From NCBI GenBank assembly GCA_030043285.1, contig JASHXZ010000578.1:1-10405 (forward strand): a stretch of 10,405 nt of DNA. The letters run 5' to 3'. The stretch comes from Xanthobacteraceae bacterium (GTDB taxonomy: Bacteria; Pseudomonadota; Alphaproteobacteria; Rhizobiales; Xanthobacteraceae). This document shows positions 5,931-10,405 of the stretch, one piece after another (position 1 is the first letter of the stretch; every line of letters begins with the position of its first letter). The notes under the pieces are model-generated. The model saw nothing but the letters and a program-made list of their open reading frames with translations, did no database searches and had not been told where the DNA came from. Made by a program: the position numbers and the translations under genes.

Positions 5931-6713
5931 ATGCTGAAAGGAAAGTCTGCGCTTGTCACCGGCTCGACCTCGGGCATCGGGCTCGCCACCGCCCGGGCGT
6001 TCGCCGCCGAGGGCGCCAACGTCACTCTCAATGGCTTCGGCGACAAGGCGGCCATCGAGCAACAGCGCGCAGGCCTCGAAAAGGAATTCGGCGTCAAGGC
6101 AATCTATTCGCCTGCCGACATGTCGAAGCCCGCCGAAATCGCCGACATGGTGCAGACGGCCGAGAAGACATTCGGTGCGCTCGACATCGTGGTGAACAAT
6201 GCCGGCATCCAGCACGTCGCTAACATCGAGGATTTCCCCATCGAGAAGTGGGACGCGGTTATCGCCATCAATCTTTCTTCCTCATTCCACACCATCCGCG
6301 CCGCGGTGCCCGGCATGAAGAAGCGCCAATGGGGTCGCATCATCAACATCGCCTCGGCGCACGGCCTGGTGGCGAGCGCGCAGAAGGTCGCGTACGTCTC
6401 GGCCAAGCACGGCCTCGTCGGCATGACCAAGGTGGTGGCGATCGAGTGTGCGAATTCCGGCATCACCTGCAACGCCATCTGTCCGGGCTGGGTGCTGACG
6501 CCGCTGGTGCAGGCGCAGATCGACGCGCGCGCCAAGGCTTCCGGCCGGCCCGTCCGTGACGAGGAGATCGCGCTCCTGTCGGAGAAGCAGCCGATGCACC
6601 AGTTCACCAAGCCGGAGAATATCGGCGCGCTCGCCGTGTTCCTGGCGAGCGACGCGGCGTCGACCATCACCGGCTCCGCCTATTCGATCGACGGCGGCTG
6701 GGTCGCACAGTGA
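5931..6713 (+). CDS. bdhA: D-3-hydroxybutyrate dehydrogenase
   Basis: This 260-residue short-chain dehydrogenase oxidises D-3-hydroxybutyrate to acetoacetate with NAD+, the step that follows polyhydroxybutyrate depolymerisation in the cytoplasm. The NAD-binding motif TGSTSGIG is at 10-17 and NNAG at 89-92. The SDR catalytic residues are Asn114, Ser142, Tyr155 and Lys159. The substrate-pocket residues known from Pseudomonas 3-hydroxybutyrate dehydrogenases all fall at the same numbers: Gln94, Ser142, His144, Lys152, Tyr155 and Gln196. The substrate call is therefore stronger than for a generic SDR. The true start is ATG 5931 (GGGAA 5 bases before); the upstream part of the open frame is antisense to zur. 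The stop overlaps the next gene's GTG as GTGA. It leads the bdhA-patatin-macrodomain unit. Confidence 0.93.
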   Translation: MLKGKSALVTGSTSGIGLATARAFAAEGANVTLNGFGDKAAIEQQRAGLEKEFGVKAIYSPADMSKPAEIADMVQTAEKTFGALDIVVNNAGIQHVANIEDFPIEKWDAVIAINLSSSFHTIRAAVPGMKKRQWGRIINIASAHGLVASAQKVAYVSAKHGLVGMTKVVAIECANSGITCNAICPGWVLTPLVQAQIDARAKASGRPVRDEEIALLSEKQPMHQFTKPENIGALAVFLASDAASTITGSAYSIDGGWVAQ

Positions 6714-7834
6714 GCATGGCTGCCTCGCGCGGCCGTGGCATGAAAGATTTTTTGACATCGTTACTGCCCGGCCGCGCGGCGGACCAGAAGAGTCCGTCGA
6801 TCACCAAGCGCATCAATTTGGCGCTGCAAGGCGGCGGCGCGCACGGCGCGTTCACCTGGGGCGTGCTCGATTATTTGTTGGAGGACGAGCGCCTTGCCGT
6901 CGAGGGCATTTCCGGCACGTCGGCCGGCGCCCTCAATGCGGTCATGGTGGCGGACGGATTGGCGCGCGGCGGGCGCGCCGAAGCGCAAAAGCGGCTCGCC
7001 GATTTCTGGCGCGCGGTGAGCAGCACTGGGCAGCTGTCCAGCTTGCAGCGCAGGGTCACGGAGCGGTTGCTGTCGTTCACGCCGCTCGAAGGCACGCCGG
7101 TGCAGGCCTGGTTCGATGCGCTGTCGCGCTATTTTTCGCCCTACGACGTCAATCCGCTCAACATCAATCCGCTCAGGGATTTGATCGAGCGGTTCGTCGA
7201 CTTCGAAGCGCTGCGCGCGTTCTCGGATCTGCAGATTTTCATTTCCGCCACCAACGTGCAGACCGGGCGCGTGCGGGTCTTTCCGCGCGACAAGATCACC
7301 GCCGATGCGGTGATGGCGTCTGCCTGCCTGCCGTTGTTGTTTCGCGCGGTGGAAATCGACGGCGTGCCCTACTGGGACGGCGGCTATCTCGGCAATCCGG
7401 TGATCTTTCCGTTTTTCCGCACCACCAGCACCGAAGACGTATTGGTGGTGCAGATCAATCCGTTGGTGCGCCACGATACGCCGATGTCGTCGGGCGAGAT
7501 CATGAACCGCATCAACGAGATCACCTTCAATTCATCGCTGATCGGCGAATACCGTGCCATTGATTTTGTCGCCCGGTTGATCGATAGAGGCCAGCTGCGG
7601 CGCGGCATCGGACCTGGCGAGTACCGGCGCATCAACGTGCATCGCATTGTGCTCGACCGCTTCGGCACGCATTTGGACGCCCACAGCAAAATGTCGACCG
7701 ATTACGATTTCTTCGAGATGCTGCGCGTGAGCGGAAGGCGCGCCGCGCGCCGCTTTCTGGAGCAGCATTTCGACGACATCGGCAACAAAAGCACCGTCGA
7801 TCTTCGCGCCGAGGCGGAGGCTGAATGGGCGTGA
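6710..7834 (+). CDS. Patatin-like phospholipase/hydrolase (PatD-like)
   Basis: The 374-residue product is a patatin-fold serine hydrolase using a Ser-Asp dyad. The oxyanion-hole motif GGGAHG is at 41-46, the nucleophile elbow GTSAG at 69-73 (Ser71) and the catalytic Asp223 in DGG at 223-225. No signal peptide or membrane helix is apparent, so it should be intracellular. Such enzymes cleave acyl esters (phospholipids, triglycerides); the exact substrate is open. Its coupling to bdhA (GTGA overlap) recalls the bdhA-patD operon of Legionella pneumophila. It could act on membrane lipid or on the phospholipid/PHB granule, with hydroxybutyrate passed to BdhA; this is inference. The start is uncertain: GTG 6710 fits translational coupling, ATG 6716 and ATG 6740 are alternatives. 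No frameshift or missing motif is seen. Confidence 0.9.
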   Translation: MSMAASRGRGMKDFLTSLLPGRAADQKSPSITKRINLALQGGGAHGAFTWGVLDYLLEDERLAVEGISGTSAGALNAVMVADGLARGGRAEAQKRLADFWRAVSSTGQLSSLQRRVTERLLSFTPLEGTPVQAWFDALSRYFSPYDVNPLNINPLRDLIERFVDFEALRAFSDLQIFISATNVQTGRVRVFPRDKITADAVMASACLPLLFRAVEIDGVPYWDGGYLGNPVIFPFFRTTSTEDVLVVQINPLVRHDTPMSSGEIMNRINEITFNSSLIGEYRAIDFVARLIDRGQLRRGIGPGEYRRINVHRIVLDRFGTHLDAHSKMSTDYDFFEMLRVSGRRAARRFLEQHFDDIGNKSTVDLRAEAEAEWA

Positions 7835-7846
7835 TACATTGCGGCG

Positions 7847-8407
7847 ATGGCCAGTCCCGCGCCGCTCGCCACCGCTGAAGTCGGCCCTGCCCGTCTCGAG
7901 GTCGCCGTCGCCGACATCACGACCTTAACGCTCGATGCCATCGTCAATGCGGCGAACCGCAGCTTGTTAGGTGGCGGGGGCGTCGATGGCGCGATCCATC
8001 GCGCCGCCGGCCCGGACTTGCTCGCGGAATGCAAAACGCTCGGCGGCTGCGCTACCGGTTCGGCGAAAATCACCGGCGGCTACCGGCTGCCCGCAAAGCA
8101 CGTGATCCATGCCGTGGGCCCGGTGTGGAATGGCGGCGGCCATGGCGAAGACGAGCTGCTGGCTTCCTGTTATCGGACTGCGCTTGACCTTGCGGGCGAC
8201 ATTCGCTTGGCGTCGATCGCGTTTCCGGCGATCTCGACCGGCATTTATGCTTTCCCGCCGGACCGTGCAGCCCGCATTGCGATCGGCACCCTGGTGGCGG
8301 AACTCTCGGCGGCACCCCGCGGCATTGAGCGCGTCGTGTTCTGCTGTTTCAGCCAAGCCTCCGCGGATTACCAGATCGCAGCCCTCGCCGAGCTCGGCCT
8401 GGCGTGA
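7847..8407 (+). CDS. Macrodomain protein, MacroD/YmdB-type ADP-ribose hydrolase
   Basis: The 186-residue product is a single macrodomain. It shows the adenine-contacting Asp23-Ile24 ('ADITTL'), the MacroD signature '[20 protein letters not shown]' (34-53) with Asn34, Asn37 and Asp47, and the phosphate loop 'STGIYAFP' (130-137). These are the features of MacroD-type enzymes that deacetylate O-acetyl-ADP-ribose and remove ADP-ribose from acidic residues of proteins. E. coli YmdB, of the same group, is also known as a modulator of RNase III. The gene starts 12 bases after the patatin stop with only a weak ribosome-binding site (GGCG), so it is probably co-transcribed and perhaps poorly translated. 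Why it sits with bdhA is unclear: NAD-linked signalling or a toxin-immunity role are possibilities, neither shown by the sequence. Confidence 0.92.
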   Translation: MASPAPLATAEVGPARLEVAVADITTLTLDAIVNAANRSLLGGGGVDGAIHRAAGPDLLAECKTLGGCATGSAKITGGYRLPAKHVIHAVGPVWNGGGHGEDELLASCYRTALDLAGDIRLASIAFPAISTGIYAFPPDRAARIAIGTLVAELSAAPRGIERVVFCCFSQASADYQIAALAELGLA

Positions 8408-8442
8408 CCAGCGGCACGCATTTCTGCAGCGCGAATTTCATA

Positions 8443-8470
8443 TTGCATATATTATAAGCTAGCTTATATT
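8443..8470 (+). promoter_or_regulatory. Promoter and MarR-type operator of the marR-emrAB unit
   Basis: A TATATT -10 box (8465-8470, one mismatch to consensus) lies 16 bases after a weak TTGCAT -35 (8443-8448). Between and over them is a perfect 16-bp palindrome, TATAAGCT-AGCTTATA (8453-8468), which covers half of the spacer and four bases of the -10. The surrounding DNA is strikingly AT-rich for this genome. MarR proteins bind palindromes of this size as dimers, so binding by the product of the gene 45 bp downstream would block RNA polymerase. Transcription would start near 8477. The site itself is seen in the sequence; its use by this MarR is inferred. Confidence 0.68.
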
Positions 8471-8512
8471 GTGCGTGCTCCTAATAAGGTGCCATAGGTA
8501 CGGAGAAGCGCC

Positions 8513-8995
8513 GTGTTGCCGCGCTCGCTGAATAGAGAATTCGCCTTTATGCTCAATGATGTAGCACGTATGCTGCGGACCTACGCCGACCACGAGGCGG
8601 CGCAGTTCGGCATCACGCGCGCCCAATGGGTGGTCCTGGTCCGGCTCGACCGATCCGAGGGACTGAAACAGTCGGAACTGGCGGAAGTGCTGGATCTGCA
8701 GCCGATCTCGTTGACCCGGCTGTTGGACCGGCTCTGCGAGTGCGGGTTGATCGAGCGCCGACCCGATCCGGTCGACCGCCGCGCCAAGCGGCTGTTTCTC
8801 AAGCCTGCCGCCCGGCCGCTCTTGGACAAGCTCGGCGATCTTGGCGAAGCGCTGATGGCGACGGCCCTTAACGGCGTCGAGCGCGACAGCATCGAGCGGA
8901 TGGTCGCGCAGCTCGGCATTGTCAAAGAAAATTTGCGGCAGGCGATTGCGCAGCGAACCGCCGGCAATGCGGCGGAGGAGCGGCGCTATGGCTGA
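8513..8995 (+). CDS. MarR-family transcriptional repressor
   Basis: The 160-residue product is a MarR-type winged helix-turn-helix regulator. The DNA-binding core runs from about 34 to 98, with the HTH 'KQSELAEVLDLQPISLTRLL' (52-71) and the wing 'RRPDPVDRRAKRLFL' (82-96), where Asp88-Arg89-Arg90 is the conserved DxRxxR-type motif. The flanking N- and C-terminal helices would form the dimer interface. Such repressors usually release DNA on binding phenolic or lipophilic drugs. Translation starts at GTG 8513, set by GGAG (8502-8505) with 7-base spacing; TTG follows immediately, and ATG 8549 would remove the first helix. It overlaps the emrA-like gene by 8 bp and probably represses the whole unit, itself included, through the palindrome at 8453-8468. 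Confidence 0.92.
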   Translation: MLPRSLNREFAFMLNDVARMLRTYADHEAAQFGITRAQWVVLVRLDRSEGLKQSELAEVLDLQPISLTRLLDRLCECGLIERRPDPVDRRAKRLFLKPAARPLLDKLGDLGEALMATALNGVERDSIERMVAQLGIVKENLRQAIAQRTAGNAAEERRYG

Positions 8996-10142
8996 AGCAC
9001 TTCGCAAACCGGCCCCGGAGCGCGACGAAGCTCCGGAAGCGCCGATTACCCGGCCGGCTGCACCCGTTGAACTGCATCCCGACAAGCCGGCTGCCGCTGA
9101 AAAGAAGCGTCCGCCGACCCGCCGCCGCTGGACCCGTTGGGGCCTGTTCCTGCTGCTGCCGCTCGTTCTTGCCGTCGGCCTTTATTGGTACGCCACCGGC
9201 GGCCAGCTCATGTCGACCGACGACGCCTACATCGAAGCCGACAAAGTCGGCGTCTCCACTGACGTGGCCGGCATCGTCCAGGACGTCAGCGTCCATGAAA
9301 ACGAACAGGTCGCCGCCGGGCAGATTCTTTACCGGCTCGACCCCCGTCAGTTTCAGATCGCGCTCGACGACGCCAAGGCCAACCTGGCGCAGATCGCGCT
9401 AAGCATCGATGCGATGAAGCAGGACTACAAGCGCATGCTGAGCGACGTTGACGCCCAGCAGGCGCAGGTCGGCCTCGACCAGACGAATTTCAACCGCGAC
9501 AGCACGCTGCTGCGCAGCGGTACGGTCTCGCAGGCCGTCTACGATCAGATCAAATCCACGCTCGAGACCGATCAGAGCAAGCTCGCCTCGCTGCGTGAGC
9601 AGTCGCAGGTGCAACTCGCCAAACTTGGCGGCAACGCCGACATCGCCGTCACGCAACATCCCCAATACCTGCAGGCCAAGGCCAAGGTCGATGAAGCGCA
9701 GCGCCAGCTCGACGACACCGTCGTTCGCGCGCCGTTCGCCGGAATCACGAGCAATGTGCCGGCCATCGCGCCGGGCAAATATCTCGCCGCCTCGACGACG
9801 GCGTTTTATCTGGTCAATACCGACCACGTCTGGGTCGATGCCAACCCGAAAGAGACCGAGCTGACCTACGTGCGTCCGGGTCAGTCGGTCACCGTGACGG
9901 TCGATACCTACCCGGACCAGGCCTGGCACGGCACGGTCGAAAGCATCAGCCCGGCCGCGGCCCAGGAATTCGCATTGTTGCCGGCGCAGAATACCAGCGG
10001 CAACTGGGTCAAGGTCGTGCAGCGCGTGCCGATGCGCGTGCGCGTCGATACCAGCGATCAGAAAATGCCGCCGCTGCGCGCCGGCATGAGTGCCGAGGTT
10101 GCGGTCGATACCGGCCATGCCCGCGGCCTGCCGCATTTCTGA
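8988..10142 (+). CDS. emrA: EmrA/HlyD-family membrane fusion protein of a multidrug efflux pump
   Basis: This 384-residue periplasmic adaptor links an inner-membrane pump to an outer-membrane channel. It has a Pro/Ala-rich cytoplasmic N-terminus (1-44), an RRR-containing positive patch, and one membrane helix at about 51-69. A first lipoyl half-motif follows ('STDDAYIEADKVGVSTDVAG', 76-95, typical of EmrA), then a long alpha-helical coiled-coil hairpin (about 120-243). The second lipoyl half is 'VRAPFAGITSNVPAIAPGKY' (246-265), followed by a beta-barrel domain to about 350. The true start is ATG 8988, with a strong GGAGGAG site at 8974-8980 and 7-base spacing, inside the end of the marR gene; the open frame extends 23 codons further upstream without a comparable site. 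It is followed after 32 bp by the pump gene. Confidence 0.93.
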   Translation: MAEALRKPAPERDEAPEAPITRPAAPVELHPDKPAAAEKKRPPTRRRWTRWGLFLLLPLVLAVGLYWYATGGQLMSTDDAYIEADKVGVSTDVAGIVQDVSVHENEQVAAGQILYRLDPRQFQIALDDAKANLAQIALSIDAMKQDYKRMLSDVDAQQAQVGLDQTNFNRDSTLLRSGTVSQAVYDQIKSTLETDQSKLASLREQSQVQLAKLGGNADIAVTQHPQYLQAKAKVDEAQRQLDDTVVRAPFAGITSNVPAIAPGKYLAASTTAFYLVNTDHVWVDANPKETELTYVRPGQSVTVTVDTYPDQAWHGTVESISPAAAQEFALLPAQNTSGNWVKVVQRVPMRVRVDTSDQKMPPLRAGMSAEVAVDTGHARGLPHF

Positions 10143-10174
10143 CCGGCATCTTTGACGAAGCCCCACGACGTCCC

Positions 10175-10405
10175 ATGGCTAGCGAAACATCAACAGAGAT
10201 CGGCGGCCATCGCACTGCAATCACGCTGTGCGTGATCCTCGCCACCTTGATGCAGGCGCTCGACACCACGATCGCCAACGTGGCGCTGCCCTACATGCAG
10301 GGCACGGTATCGGCGAGCCAGGAGCAGATCGACTGGGTGCTGACGTCCTACATCGTCGCCGCCGCGATCATGACGCCGCCGACCGGCTTTCTGGCCGGCA
10401 AATTC
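10175..10405 (+). CDS. emrB: EmrB/QacA-type DHA2-family MFS drug transporter (partial, 5' end)
   Basis: Only the first 77 residues are inside the window; the frame is open to the right edge. TM1 begins near residue 14 and contains 'MQALDTTIANVALPYMQG' (26-43), the LDxTIxNVALP signature of 14-helix DHA2 proton-drug antiporters. TM2 follows with 'WVLTSYIVAAAIMTPPTGFL' (54-73). With the MarR regulator and EmrA-like adaptor directly upstream, this is the inner-membrane pump of an EmrAB-type tripartite exporter. The ATG at 10175 has only a poor ribosome-binding site. Family-typical length would be about 500 residues, so more than 80 percent of the gene lies outside. Confidence 0.9.
   Translation, partial: MASETSTEIGGHRTAITLCVILATLMQALDTTIANVALPYMQGTVSASQEQIDWVLTSYIVAAAIMTPPTGFLAGKF

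Noticed and set aside
5736..6215. Long N-terminal extension of the zur reading frame
   Set aside because: It is antisense to bdhA and the intergenic gap; the Fur-family protein starts normally at 5735 with a ribosome-binding site.
9399..10166. 255-codon minus-strand open frame under emrA
   Set aside because: It is a shadow of the emrA-like gene, with Asp/Arg/Gly/His-rich content and no ribosome-binding site or motif.

Overview
The window looks like chromosomal DNA from a GC-rich alphaproteobacterium, most likely of the order Hyphomicrobiales (Bradyrhizobium / Pseudolabrys / Xanthobacteraceae-like). The basis is the high GC, the mix of genes (Zur-type Fur regulator, PHB-type 3-hydroxybutyrate dehydrogenase, IspG, EmrAB) and a large hairpin of the 'GTCATTGCGAGC...GCAATCCAG' type that I recall as common in such genomes. 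This assignment is an inference; there is no rRNA or other taxonomic marker here.

Layout, left to right. (1) 1-332, minus strand: the 5' part of a thiamine-pyrophosphate decarboxylase subunit related to sulfopyruvate/phosphonopyruvate decarboxylases, running off the left edge. (2) 402-972, plus strand: a complete DinJ-YafQ type II toxin-antitoxin pair with overlapping genes and a 27-bp near-perfect palindrome just upstream, the likely autoregulatory operator. (3) 1031-2281, minus strand: ispG of the MEP isoprenoid pathway. (4) 2577-3296, plus strand: an uncharacterised 239-residue protein. (5) 3323-3409: a long extragenic palindrome between two convergent transcription units. (6) 3437-5735, minus strand: a compact unit zur - EamA/DMT permease - TPR protein, with the last two genes overlapping by ATGA. 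(7) 5931-8407, plus strand: a unit of 3-hydroxybutyrate dehydrogenase, a patatin-like hydrolase (4-bp overlap) and a MacroD-type ADP-ribose hydrolase (12-bp gap). (8) 8443-10405, plus strand: a MarR-type repressor with a 16-bp palindrome in its own promoter, then an EmrA-like membrane fusion protein overlapping it by 8 bp, then the start of an EmrB-like DHA2 permease cut off by the right edge.

How the genes work together. The bdhA-patatin pair resembles the bdhA-patD operon known from Legionella pneumophila and points to turnover of polyhydroxybutyrate or lipid. The added macrodomain gene, and a TGC-N3-GCA element upstream that resembles PhaR sites, make this the most interesting part of the window. 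The marR-emrA-emrB unit is a standard inducible drug-efflux arrangement. The zur-permease-TPR unit hints at metal-linked export or import, but neither permease substrate nor TPR partner can be read from the sequence. No tRNA, rRNA, CRISPR array, IS element, integrase or att site was seen. Most genes belong to recognisable families; novelty lies in gene combinations and regulatory sites rather than in a clearly new system.
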